Positions 41,195 to 48,683 of a stretch of DNA of 48,683 bases are shown one piece after another. The notes below the pieces were generated by a model. That model was not told the origin of the DNA, searched no databases, and worked only from the letters and a program-made list of their open reading frames with translations. This DNA is from Microcaldota archaeon (GTDB taxonomy: Archaea; Micrarchaeota; Micrarchaeia; Micrarchaeales; CABMGC01), in NCBI GenBank assembly GCA_021803405.1, contig JAJZLO010000039.1, forward strand, positions 1 to 48,683, given 5' to 3'. The translations under genes were made by a program, and so were the position numbers. Positions within the stretch are counted from its first letter, which is position 1; every line of letters begins with the position of its first letter.

Positions 41195-41386
41195 CTAACT
41201 CTCTCCAATGGTAGATTTATATTTAGTACGTTTTTTCATGTTGCTCCAGCAATCTTTGCATATGAAGGCCTTTTCAGTTTTTGTAATCCTCTTGGAACTT
41301 TTCATACAACTGTTGCATATTTTTCTGCTGCAGTATCCGCACGTCACAAATTTATGTATCTCTTTATTACATCTTTCACAAAGCAT
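41195..41386 (-). CDS. Small zinc-finger protein, 63 aa
   Basis: Four CxxC pairs: C3/C6, C16/C19, C24/C27 and C43/C46, followed by a basic tail (KKRTKYKS). The arrangement would bind two zinc ions in a double zinc-ribbon, FYVE-like or B-box-like fold. The first three pairs and their spacing (CxxC-x9-CxxC-x4-CxxC) resemble the 43-aa protein at 16265-16396. Function unknown; nucleic acid or protein binding is plausible. It is divergent from the tRNA methylthiotransferase gene. Confidence 0.75.
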   Translation of the reverse strand: MLCERCNKEIHKFVTCGYCSRKICNSCMKSSKRITKTEKAFICKDCWSNMKKRTKYKSTIGES

Positions 41387-41484
41387 TAAATCACTATAAA
41401 CTTTTAGTATATTTTAATATATTATACCAACAAAATATATAAATAGCATACAATGCTTATCTTAACCTTATATTAGTGTTGTTA

Positions 41485-42765
41485 ATGGAACGTATTTTTA
41501 TAGAAACCTATGGCTGTACCCTAAATCAAGCGGATAGCGACGTAATGGAATCGATACTTACAGAAAAAGGATATGTTGTAGAGAGAGGCAAAACTAATTA
41601 TAAAAATATAGATAAATACGATCATATAATAATAAACACCTGTACAGTAAAAAAGCCAACAGAGCAAAAAATAATAGACAGACTTGAGCATCTAACTCAA
41701 ATAAAGGATAGATTAATAGTCACTGGCTGCCTTGCAAGTGCAAGTCCAGAAATAATAAAAAAGGCAGTTCCTCATGCAAAAATATTAAATACAAAGGAAA
41801 TAGTGAATATATACAATATAATAAATCCGACCTCTATCACGGCAAATTCGTCTGAGAAGCCTTCATTATTAAAACCTGCCGGTTTGATAATCTCTAGAGT
41901 ACCTATAAGTGAGGGTTGTTTGAGCAATTGCTCATTTTGTGAAACAAAGTTTGCAAGAGGCCCGCTTAAAAGTTTTGATACAAACATAATTTTAAAGGCA
42001 ATAGAACTTTCGGTTAAAAATGGCTCTAAAGAAATAGAGTTAACCTCCCAAGATGTTGGAGCTTACGGTGCAGATAAGAAAACAAATATTGCAGAATTGG
42101 TCTCACAAGCATCTGAGCTTCCTGGAGAGTTTATGATGCGAATAGGGATGCTAAACCCGGAGCATTTGCATAAGTATCTCGACGAACTTATAGTGGCATA
42201 TAAAAGTCCTAAGCTCTTTAAGTTCATACATCTTCCTATACAATCGGGAAGCGATTCTGTTCTTAAGAACATGAAGAGAAGGTATACCGTAGATGAAATA
42301 CGTGGATATTTCAAAGAGCTAAGAAAAAAAATAAAAGGCATAAGCATAACAACAGACATAATAGTAGGATACCCCTCTGAGTCTAAAAATCAGTTTATTG
42401 AGACAAAAGAGTTACTTCTTGAGCTTAGGCCAACAATAACCAACATCTCAAAGTTCTGGCAAAGAGCACATACCTCGGCTTCAAGATTAAAACAGCTATC
42501 TCAAAATGAAATTAAGGAAAGAAGTACGTTGCTCTCAAGAACAGTGAGAGCCATGCAGGTAAAGGAGTACTCTAAACTCATAGGTGAGGAAGAAGAGGTT
42601 TTAATAACAGAAAACAACAATGGCTTTTTTTCAGGCAGGGATATATTTTATAGGCCCATAGCAGTAACAGGAAAGGACCTCAAGCTTGGAGAGATGGTCA
42701 ATGTAAAGATATATGGGAATTCATATGCATGTCTACTTTCAAAGCCTTATCCTAAAGATGAATAG
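41485..42765 (+). CDS. tRNA t6A37 methylthiotransferase (radical SAM, MtaB/CDKAL1-like)
   Basis: Radical-SAM enzyme of the MiaB family that converts t6A to ms2t6A at tRNA position 37. N-terminal UPF0004 domain with three Cys (C14 in TYGCTLN, C56 in NTCTVK, C85 in TGCLAS, numbered from 41476), the radical-SAM cluster CLSNCSFC (C148/C152/C155) and a C-terminal TRAM region (about 365-429). Start: ATG 41485 preferred over GTG 41476. TATA-like AATATATAAATAG about 35-45 nt upstream. A TYGCTLNQAD opening is typical of the archaeal/eukaryotic group. Confidence 0.92.
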   Translation: MERIFIETYGCTLNQADSDVMESILTEKGYVVERGKTNYKNIDKYDHIIINTCTVKKPTEQKIIDRLEHLTQIKDRLIVTGCLASASPEIIKKAVPHAKILNTKEIVNIYNIINPTSITANSSEKPSLLKPAGLIISRVPISEGCLSNCSFCETKFARGPLKSFDTNIILKAIELSVKNGSKEIELTSQDVGAYGADKKTNIAELVSQASELPGEFMMRIGMLNPEHLHKYLDELIVAYKSPKLFKFIHLPIQSGSDSVLKNMKRRYTVDEIRGYFKELRKKIKGISITTDIIVGYPSESKNQFIETKELLLELRPTITNISKFWQRAHTSASRLKQLSQNEIKERSTLLSRTVRAMQVKEYSKLIGEEEEVLITENNNGFFSGRDIFYRPIAVTGKDLKLGEMVNVKIYGNSYACLLSKPYPKDE

Positions 42766-42780
42766 TAACTTACTTTATGT

Positions 42781-43215
42781 TTATTTCATATCTTCCCACG
42801 TTCCTGTTTGTGATTTTCTTCTTCTAGGTTTGTAAATATATACCTTGCCCCATGGGTCTTTTGTTTTTATTCTTGTGGGTCTTATTTTTGTATACTTAGA
42901 AAGCGCAAACTCATCCTTTGTGGGCTCTTCTGTTAACATCGGCCCTTGCCTTTCAGCATATGTTGGTTCTTTGTCAGCTTTAAGTATGGTTATGCAAGAA
43001 ACAGGGCACTCCTCAGGGCAGATCATGCATCCTATACATTTATCTACCTGTATAGGGAACTCCGTCATGTCATCTTCCTTCTCAATCTTTGATTTAGAGT
43101 CCTCTGGATTTTTATGTACTGCCCTTGTAAAGTCAAGCGCATTTACCGGACATACATCTCCGCATATGCCGCACTGTATACATACATTCTTATCAAAGGT
43201 GTATTTGAATGGCAT
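42781..43215 (-). CDS. 2x[4Fe-4S] ferredoxin with C-terminal extension
   Basis: 144 aa. Two cluster motifs: C12-x2-C15-x2-C18-x3-C22P and C60-x2-C63-x2-C66-x3-C70P. The loop between them is extended (about 37 residues) and the tail after the clusters (about 75-144) is long and basic (YIYKPRRRKSQ), unlike compact clostridial ferredoxins. It follows the polytopic membrane protein gene by 9 nt on the same strand, so they probably form a membrane-associated electron transfer pair. Partner and direction of electron flow are unknown. Confidence 0.88.
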   Translation of the reverse strand: MPFKYTFDKNVCIQCGICGDVCPVNALDFTRAVHKNPEDSKSKIEKEDDMTEFPIQVDKCIGCMICPEECPVSCITILKADKEPTYAERQGPMLTEEPTKDEFALSKYTKIRPTRIKTKDPWGKVYIYKPRRRKSQTGTWEDMK

Positions 43216-43224
43216 AATGCTCAG

Positions 43225-44007
43225 CTACTGTTTAGGCGCAGATGGCTTTTGCGCCTGCGTTGGCTGTTCTGGAGGTTTTTGTGGTTGATCAGTTTGTTTT
43301 ATTATTGGATTTGGATTTGTTATTATGCTGCTTCTAGGGACTCCGAACTCTAAACCATACTTCAATGCAACTATTCCTGCAATTACTAATATTCCAAAGC
43401 ACACATAAAATGAGTATATGGACAAGGCAGGGTTGTTAACAGAGTTGAAGTATGTATTCATGAAACCCCATATATTGCCTACTGAGTTAGAAACCGTAGG
43501 AGGAAGTATTGCAAGTTGAGTTGCACTTTCTGTAATGAAAATAGTTCCAAAAATGTAAAGAAATGTCCCTATTCCTACTAAGATTGTAAGTATATTATTG
43601 TACTTTATATCTTCATCAGTATCTTTTATTAGCATTATAACCAACGCTATAGCAAAGAAATCAACAGCTAATGGCATAAACGGTACTGCTATTGGAAAGT
43701 CCTGATATATTCCAGGGTAAAAGAGCATGAAGCCTAAGAATACCACAAGAAAGATGCTTGCATCCCTTAATAATACATAAATAAGCCACCAAATATCTGC
43801 CGCGACCCTAAGCGTAAACTTTTTAAGAACCCTAAGAAAATATCCTCTTGCTACTTGTATTGATATGGCAAGTATTGTAAGAAGTGTCAACATTACGGTT
43901 ATTGTATTTTCGGTGTAGATAGTAGCTGCATTAAGATACGTAGTTGAGTTCGATCCCACATAAACTGGAAGGCTTTGCAATGCTATATTGATACCATCTA
44001 TTATCAT
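43225..44007 (-). CDS. Polytopic membrane protein paired with a ferredoxin
   Basis: 260 aa with about 6-7 hydrophobic helices, the last ending near residue 215, and a Pro/Gln/Lys-rich C-terminal tail (QPQKPPEQPTQAQKP). No canonical heme His pair or cofactor motif recognised. Operonic with the ferredoxin gene (9 nt apart). A TATA box at 44033-44040 sits about 30 nt before the ATG, giving a very short leader. It could be the membrane anchor or quinone site of a ferredoxin-linked dehydrogenase; this is inference from pairing. Confidence 0.7.
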   Translation of the reverse strand: MIIDGINIALQSLPVYVGSNSTTYLNAATIYTENTITVMLTLLTILAISIQVARGYFLRVLKKFTLRVAADIWWLIYVLLRDASIFLVVFLGFMLFYPGIYQDFPIAVPFMPLAVDFFAIALVIMLIKDTDEDIKYNNILTILVGIGTFLYIFGTIFITESATQLAILPPTVSNSVGNIWGFMNTYFNSVNNPALSIYSFYVCFGILVIAGIVALKYGLEFGVPRSSIITNPNPIIKQTDQPQKPPEQPTQAQKPSAPKQ

Positions 44008-44032
44008 ACTATCAACAAATCAACAATCTTAA

Positions 44033-44040
44033 TATATAAA
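44033..44040 (-). promoter_or_regulatory. TATA box for the membrane protein-ferredoxin operon
   Basis: TTTATATA on minus, centred about 30 nt upstream of the ATG at 44007; the transcript would start at or just before the start codon. TTGATAGT before the ATG is a weak ribosome binding site. Confidence 0.5.
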
Positions 44041-44081
44041 AATCTTTCTAATTGGTAAATTTCTTAAAAAAAAGAATATTG

Positions 44082-44600
44082 TTATTTGTTGTTTTCAAAG
44101 AACTTAAGATAAAATAATATCGAGTTTATGCTCATTGCGCTTTCTATCTCATTATTTTTTATCATATCTAAGGCCTTTTCAATACTGACCTCAAAGATCT
44201 TTATATCTTCATCCTTATCTAAATTTGTCTTTGTTTTCTTAAGATTGTCAGCAACAAAGTAATGCAATAATTCGGTGCTAAAACCAGGTGAAACAAATGC
44301 CTTAAACATAAATCTTATTCTGCCTGCTTTATACCCTGTTTCTTCTTCAAGCTCTCTAGACGCTGCGGTTTCTGGATCCTCTCCTGTTTCACCATGCCCT
44401 GCTGGTATTTCATAGATATACCTTCCTAATGCATGCCTAAATTGTCTTTCAAGTATTATTTTTTTATCGTTTAGTATTGGCAGTATAGAAACTGTAATGC
44501 CTACTTTCATATAACTGTATATTGATTTGCTTCCATCTTTGCTATTAAAAGATTTTTCTTCTATGGAGAAGTATTTATTTTTATATACAACATTATCCAA
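44082..44600 (-). CDS. Nudix hydrolase (ADP-ribose pyrophosphatase-like)
   Basis: 172 aa. The Nudix box GHGETGE-x7-RELEEETGY (residues 68-90) matches GX5EX7REUXEEXGU completely. The preceding ERQFRHALGRYIYEIPAG and following PGFSTELLHYFVA fit the ADP-sugar pyrophosphatase branch. The start is TTG 44600, with GTGAG just upstream, 4 nt after the AIM24 stop; no in-frame ATG is suitable. Last gene of the gatD-gatE-AIM24-nudix run. Confidence 0.92.
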   Translation of the reverse strand: MDNVVYKNKYFSIEEKSFNSKDGSKSIYSYMKVGITVSILPILNDKKIILERQFRHALGRYIYEIPAGHGETGEDPETAASRELEEETGYKAGRIRFMFKAFVSPGFSTELLHYFVADNLKKTKTNLDKDEDIKIFEVSIEKALDMIKNNEIESAMSINSILFYLKFFENNK

Positions 44601-44604
44601 GCAC

Positions 44605-45291
44605 TCACTTTTTCTTTTCCTCTTCTTCTCCTTCTTTGAATATTTCAGCTGACAATTTATATCTAGATACGCTATGTAGTATTACTCTTCCTTTTCCTGT
44701 AAATGTAGCTAGAAAAAGTCCTACACCGCCAAACATAGCGGTTTTTATGTTGTCTACGAATCTTATTTTATAGCTTAATGTCGCATCAAATCCTGCAATA
44801 TGGCCTGGGTCTACCTCCAATGGCAATGTTCCATCGAGATCATACTCTAGTATATCTCCAGTTACATGTATGAAAACACTTCCAGGACCTACAAACTTTT
44901 GCAATATTAATCCGGTGCCGCCGAAGAATGCAGCTCCTATTCCAACTGTCTGTATTGTGAACTTTACGCTTTCTTGAGCAGCTATAAATGCGTATTTTTC
45001 AGCTATAAACTCCTCCCCTTCATCAAGGCTTATCTCCTTTATCTTTCCTGGCATTACTCCAGATACTGATATACTGCCTGAACTATCCACGGCTTTAAAT
45101 TCTGTAAGCATAGCTGTAGCTCCTGTCATCTTCCTTTCTATTGCACTTATTACGCCTCCAAAAAGTTTAGGTGACATAACTATGTTGGAACTTTTACTGA
45201 GAAGCTTTCCTGAATCAGAGTATATCATTTCTCCTTCATCAAGTTTTATATTTAACGCCTGCATAGAGTTTCCTATGATCTTATATTCCAT
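44605..45291 (-). CDS. AIM24/TIGR00266-family protein
   Basis: 228 aa beta-rich protein of the AIM24 (TIGR00266) family, recognised from GEMIYSDSGKLLSKS, the Gly-rich GAAFFGGTGLILQKFVGPG and FGGVGLFLATFTGKGRV. Biochemical function is unknown; the yeast relative is mitochondrial and affects membrane organisation. The acidic/basic C-terminal tail (KEGEEEEKKK) is an addition. It lies 7 nt after gatE, with TGATGAT before the ATG. Confidence 0.88.
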   Translation of the reverse strand: MEYKIIGNSMQALNIKLDEGEMIYSDSGKLLSKSSNIVMSPKLFGGVISAIERKMTGATAMLTEFKAVDSSGSISVSGVMPGKIKEISLDEGEEFIAEKYAFIAAQESVKFTIQTVGIGAAFFGGTGLILQKFVGPGSVFIHVTGDILEYDLDGTLPLEVDPGHIAGFDATLSYKIRFVDNIKTAMFGGVGLFLATFTGKGRVILHSVSRYKLSAEIFKEGEEEEKKK

Positions 45292-45298
45292 ATTATCA

Positions 45299-47155
45299 TC
45301 ATGATCTATTATTTTTATTTCTAAGCATTTTATTTAATTCTTCTCCATCGACAGTCAATCTGTATTTTGACATTATATTTTGTATGGTTCTTCCATCATC
45401 GGATGCTGTGTTCTCAGCTATTATCTTTTCAAGATTTTTTCCACTTATCCTTCCTAATTTTTTGCTTTTTATTAGTTCATCTATCTCTTCAGGAGTTTTA
45501 GGGGTCAATGAAAGAAGCTCTCCTATTGCACCTTTGGTTATCCTTCCATCTGTATAAAGATGGAACAATCGTGTTATAGTCTCCTCGCTTATAGACTCTA
45601 CGTCTATATTATTTCTTTTAAGTTCCTTCATCTTCTCAAGCAAAATTGCCGCAACTACCGCAGGATTAACTCCTGTAGTCTTTATTATTTTTCTATAAAG
45701 TGGCAGGTCTTTTGACCAGAGCATTTGTTCTGAAAGCTGCGCATTTTTAATTTCATTGTCTAGTTGTTTTTTTATCTTTTCAACATCTACTTTCTCGATC
45801 TCAAAGTCCTTAAGTATGCTGTTGCTATTAATCGGCAACACATCGGTTTCCGGATACATCCTTGATCTGCCAGGCATTGGCCTTAAAAATCTTGTAGATA
45901 CTCTTTTGCTATCTGCAGCTCTAGTTTCAGAAGGTACATTTGAAATTGCAACTTTGGCTCTTTCAATAGCTAGGTGAAGTGCATATGCTGCCTTTTCCCT
46001 CTTTTCAGCTACCAATATGAATGCATCGCTATTATTCATCTCTAGTTTTTCCTTTATCCTAGAACTTTCCAACTCGCTTATTTCATATTTATCTAAATTT
46101 TCATCGCTATGTATTATTCCTTTAACTCCTGAACTTTTTGCATAATCACTTATCTCAGTCCCCAATCTCAAATCATTTCCTATCTCCATCCCTATTAATC
46201 CTTTAAAGCCTGAAAGTTTAACTCCTATTACAACTCCGCCATTCTTTATTTGAGATGAGATTAATTTGGAGTTTGTTTTTGAAAATATCTCTGTTAATTC
46301 TATTCCTACTCCAACAAAAGCCTTTCTTTTTTTAAGTTCATCTATTATCTCCAATAATTTTACCTGACGTTTTATTTCTGCGTTTATTATCTCATCCATC
46401 GTTTCAAGTTCCTGAAAACCTTTTATTTCAACCCTTGCACCTCCTTTTATAGATATATTGACATCCTGCCTGATTGAACCTATGCCTCTTTGTGCAGTTC
46501 CGGTAAGTCTTAGAAGCAGTCCTATTGCCATAGCTACTTGTTTTGCCTCTTTTGGTGTTTCTATTACTGGATCGGTATCTATCTCTATTAAAGGTATTCC
46601 AAGCCTGTCTAGTCCATACTCTACATACTCGTCAGAATTTTTTACTATACCACTGGACTCTTCTTCAAGAAAAATAGAGGTTATTGGTATGTTTTTATCT
46701 TCAACAGTTAGGCTTCCATCATATCCTATCATCATTGTCCTTTGAAATGCACTTGGGTCGCTTCCGTCTACCACTCCCTTTCTCATTATCTCAATTTCAT
46801 CAGGAATATTGGCGTTGAATGATTTGCATATATTGATTGCAGACCTTACTGCATCTAAATTAGGCAGATTTGGAGGTTCTTCATCACAGTCTACCAAACA
46901 ACTACTTCTTCTAAATATATTATAAACAAAAAACTTCTGTTTTTTACTCTCAAAACTGCTTGCCTGATCCACAGTGCCCAACTCTCCTGCTACTGCTCGT
47001 TGTCTTCTTTCTATAGAAGAGATAGGACTTTCGCTTTCAGCGTTTGCTATGCACCTGCAAAATAATTTATGTTTTGTAGATAGTCTTTGGTGTATTTCAA
47101 GACCACATTTAAAGCCCAGTTCTCTGTATCTTTGTTTTGTTTCATCGATACTCAT
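45299..47155 (-). CDS. gatE: Glu-tRNA(Gln) amidotransferase subunit E
   Basis: Archaea-specific kinase/transamidase subunit, 618 aa, partner of GatD; makes Gln-tRNA from Glu-tRNA. GatB-like core CGLEIHQRLSTKHKLFCRC, an insert with the AspRS-like GAD domain (about 270-410) and a C-terminal YqeY-type helical domain (about 480-618). The ATG at 47155 is preferred: AGTGAT sits before it, and the upstream TTG would overlap gatD. 4 nt after the gatD stop. Confidence 0.96.
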   Translation of the reverse strand: MSIDETKQRYRELGFKCGLEIHQRLSTKHKLFCRCIANAESESPISSIERRQRAVAGELGTVDQASSFESKKQKFFVYNIFRRSSCLVDCDEEPPNLPNLDAVRSAINICKSFNANIPDEIEIMRKGVVDGSDPSAFQRTMMIGYDGSLTVEDKNIPITSIFLEEESSGIVKNSDEYVEYGLDRLGIPLIEIDTDPVIETPKEAKQVAMAIGLLLRLTGTAQRGIGSIRQDVNISIKGGARVEIKGFQELETMDEIINAEIKRQVKLLEIIDELKKRKAFVGVGIELTEIFSKTNSKLISSQIKNGGVVIGVKLSGFKGLIGMEIGNDLRLGTEISDYAKSSGVKGIIHSDENLDKYEISELESSRIKEKLEMNNSDAFILVAEKREKAAYALHLAIERAKVAISNVPSETRAADSKRVSTRFLRPMPGRSRMYPETDVLPINSNSILKDFEIEKVDVEKIKKQLDNEIKNAQLSEQMLWSKDLPLYRKIIKTTGVNPAVVAAILLEKMKELKRNNIDVESISEETITRLFHLYTDGRITKGAIGELLSLTPKTPEEIDELIKSKKLGRISGKNLEKIIAENTASDDGRTIQNIMSKYRLTVDGEELNKMLRNKNNRS

Positions 47156-47159
47156 TTTA

Positions 47160-48485
47160 TCACTGAACCTCAAAATCTGTTTTTTCAGTTATCTCTCCTG
47201 CTATATTTTTTAACAACAATCTTTTTGCATCTTTTTTACTATGATTGCCTAGTAAGAAACCAAGTTTGACATACGCTACTTCAGGAAGCATATCCTCGCA
47301 ATATACCACTCCTGTCTCTTGGATTAGCCTTCCATTTCTATATACATTTCCATTAACCCTACCATTTAAGCACTGCGATGTCATTCCAATGATCATTCCC
47401 GACTCTGCTCCATTTTTCATAGCTTCAAGCCAGTTATACTCTTTATGTGAGGTTGATACTGGAGCATGTCCCAGTCCTGTACCCTCTATTATCAATCCTT
47501 TATATCCCTTTTTGTTGTAGTACTCTATTATTTCAGGATCAGAGTTTGGATAGCTCATAATAAGGGCAACTTTAGGCTCAAACTCAGTCTTAAGTATCAT
47601 TTTCTCAGATCTTTTTATTATTGCGTCATTGTCAATTTCTATTTTTCCATCTGTATAGATCTTTGCCAGCTCTTTTGAGTTTATGGCTTTAAAAGCATCC
47701 CTACTTGATGTGTGCATCTTTCTTGCCTTGCTTCCTCTTATGAATGAACAGTAATTATCTGAGTGTGTTCCATGCATGCATATGCCTACTTCTTTTATGC
47801 TTCCTCTAGAAGCCAACTGCGTTGAACAGATTAGGTTCATGAAAGCATCACTTGAGCCTCTATCACTGCTTCGTTGCGCACCTGTTAATACTATTGGACC
47901 TTTAGGATTTTCAATCATGAAGCTTAATGCCGCAGAGGTGTAATGCATAGTGTCAGTTCCATGCGTTATTACTACTCCAACTGCATTATTATTAAGCGCA
48001 TCAGCGGTCTTTTTAGCCATCACTTGCCACTCTTTATAAGATATGTCCTCGCTAGCAACACTCATGAGATGCTCTACTTCTATATTTGCTATATTCTTTA
48101 ACTCAGGAACTTCATGCAGTAGCTCTTCAGGCTTTGTAAGCATATAGACTCCGCCAGTCATATAATCTATCTTGCTTCCTATAGTACCTCCAGTATAAAG
48201 CAATGCAACTTTACTCAATGAATCAGTAGTACCTACTTTTGATTTAGGAAATATGAACCCTTCCTTTTTATGTTGCAAAAGTTTTTCTATTATCTGTCCT
48301 TCTTTATACTCAAGCCCTATATTGTAACCATTATCTAATTTTACTACTAATATATTTGGGTTGCCGCTATCTGGTCTAGGCATCAATACTCCTTCTATTT
48401 CTTTTTTATTAACGGTAAATTTTATACGGTCGCCTATCTCTATCTTCTGCTTTTTAAATATCGTTTCAAGTTGTTCTGAGTACAT
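47160..48485 (-). CDS. gatD: Glu-tRNA(Gln) amidotransferase subunit D (L-asparaginase-type)
   Basis: Ammonia-generating subunit of archaeal GatDE, 441 aa. An N-terminal beta domain (about 15-80) precedes the type I asparaginase fold with catalytic Thr in YTGGTIGS (about T101) and Thr-Asp in HGTDTMHYT (about 177-178); a further ILTGAQRSSDRGSSD segment follows. First gene of the gatD-gatE-AIM24-nudix operon, divergent from the 5S rRNA gene. A TATA-like AAATTTAAATA lies about 20-30 nt before the ATG. Confidence 0.96.
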   Translation of the reverse strand: MYSEQLETIFKKQKIEIGDRIKFTVNKKEIEGVLMPRPDSGNPNILVVKLDNGYNIGLEYKEGQIIEKLLQHKKEGFIFPKSKVGTTDSLSKVALLYTGGTIGSKIDYMTGGVYMLTKPEELLHEVPELKNIANIEVEHLMSVASEDISYKEWQVMAKKTADALNNNAVGVVITHGTDTMHYTSAALSFMIENPKGPIVLTGAQRSSDRGSSDAFMNLICSTQLASRGSIKEVGICMHGTHSDNYCSFIRGSKARKMHTSSRDAFKAINSKELAKIYTDGKIEIDNDAIIKRSEKMILKTEFEPKVALIMSYPNSDPEIIEYYNKKGYKGLIIEGTGLGHAPVSTSHKEYNWLEAMKNGAESGMIIGMTSQCLNGRVNGNVYRNGRLIQETGVVYCEDMLPEVAYVKLGFLLGNHSKKDAKRLLLKNIAGEITEKTDFEVQ

Positions 48486-48568
48486 GCTTTTAGATTTATG
48501 CCTTTGTATTTAAATTTCTTTTGTGCCTAATTTTGCAATAATATCCTACTCTAAAAAAATGAAAAAGC

Positions 48569-48575
48569 ATATAAA
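48569..48575 (+). promoter_or_regulatory. TATA box of the 5S rRNA gene
   Basis: ATATAAA followed by CC, centred about 24-26 nt upstream of the 5S start at about 48596, the normal archaeal promoter distance. Confidence 0.6.
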
Positions 48576-48595
48576 CCTTTTTTACTAATATATAC

Positions 48596-48683
48596 TGCCA
48601 AACGGTCATAGGTGCAGGGTAACGCCCGAACCCATTCCGAACTCGGAAGCTAAGCTTGCACACGATATGAAATACTGCTGTAA
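48596..48683 (+). rRNA. 5S ribosomal RNA (3' truncated by window)
   Basis: First about 88 nt of 5S rRNA. The universal core is clear: GGTCATAGGTGCAGGG, then CCCGAACCCATTCCGAACT and GGAAGCTAAGCTTGCA, i.e. helix II/loop B and helix III/loop C. The 5' end is approximate (TGCCAAACGGTCAT, 2-3 nt uncertainty). It has its own promoter and is not preceded by 23S rRNA, so this 5S gene is unlinked. The rest lies beyond the window. Confidence 0.93.

Noticed and set aside
1..48683. CRISPR arrays, insertion sequences, toxin-antitoxin or phage genes
   Set aside because: No regularly spaced repeats, transposase-like proteins or phage structural genes were recognised on either strand.

Overview
This AT-rich window (roughly one third G+C by eye) is archaeal. 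It carries archaeal-type PheRS (alpha and beta), IleRS, RFC large subunit, RPA-like protein, primase large subunit, aIF5A with the hypusine lysine, eS24, eS31, Fap7, GatD/GatE and an archaeal 5S rRNA. Start regions use GGTGAT-like ribosome binding sites or TATA boxes about 27 nt upstream of leaderless starts. Very compact genes, a stripped-down primase and small domain-poor proteins, together with a respiratory chain, suggest a DPANN lineage. The acidophilic ARMAN-type groups (Micrarchaeota/Parvarchaeota) are my best guess, by inference only.

Layout. 1-4637 (+): gatC (partial), gatA, gatB and a bacterial-type aspS, a translationally coupled cluster that looks like an Asp-tRNA(Asn) transamidation unit. 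4706-6592: a tiny membrane protein, a beta-carbonic-anhydrase-like protein, a candidate structured RNA on the minus strand (5577-5676), and an RPA-like OB-fold protein. 6618-15730: an 11-subunit complex I (nuoA-B-C-D-H-I-J-K-L-N on minus, nuoM alone and convergent on plus). It lacks the NADH-dehydrogenase module nuoE/F/G, so its electron donor is not shown here. 15995-20377: hypothetical protein, small zinc finger, Fe-S-less primase large subunit, hypothetical protein, Fap7, an MDR oxidoreductase and a CPBP protease. 20391-22877: UbiE/MenG methyltransferase, polyprenyl diphosphate synthase and MenA-like prenyltransferase, i.e. menaquinone assembly matching the complex I. 22955-27434: pheS, pheT, rfcL and tRNA-Glu(CUC).

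27446-33582 is the most accessory part: a terpene/squalene-synthase-like enzyme, several very small genes, a SHOCT membrane protein, an isopropylmalate/homocitrate synthase family enzyme, an ankyrin-like protein and a large surface protein. 33753-41386: aIF5A-eS24-eS31, a CPBP protease with no conventional start codon, a family 2 glycosyltransferase, a CDP-alcohol phosphatidyltransferase with an insertion, ileS, an Asn/Thr/Ser-rich surface protein and a second small zinc finger. 41485-48683: a tRNA methylthiotransferase, a ferredoxin plus polytopic membrane protein pair, a Nudix hydrolase, an AIM24-like protein, gatE, gatD, and the 5' part of 5S rRNA cut by the window edge.

How it fits together: both indirect amidation routes are present (GatCAB for Asn-tRNA, GatDE for Gln-tRNA), next to an AspRS with non-discriminating features. 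Complex I plus menaquinone genes imply membrane respiration, with the ferredoxin/membrane-protein pair as a possible electron-entry module. The strongest candidates for something undescribed are the minus-strand structured RNA, the primase large subunit whose Fe-S domain seems replaced by a PriX-like one, the relocated and inverted nuoM, and the gene apparently starting at AUA.
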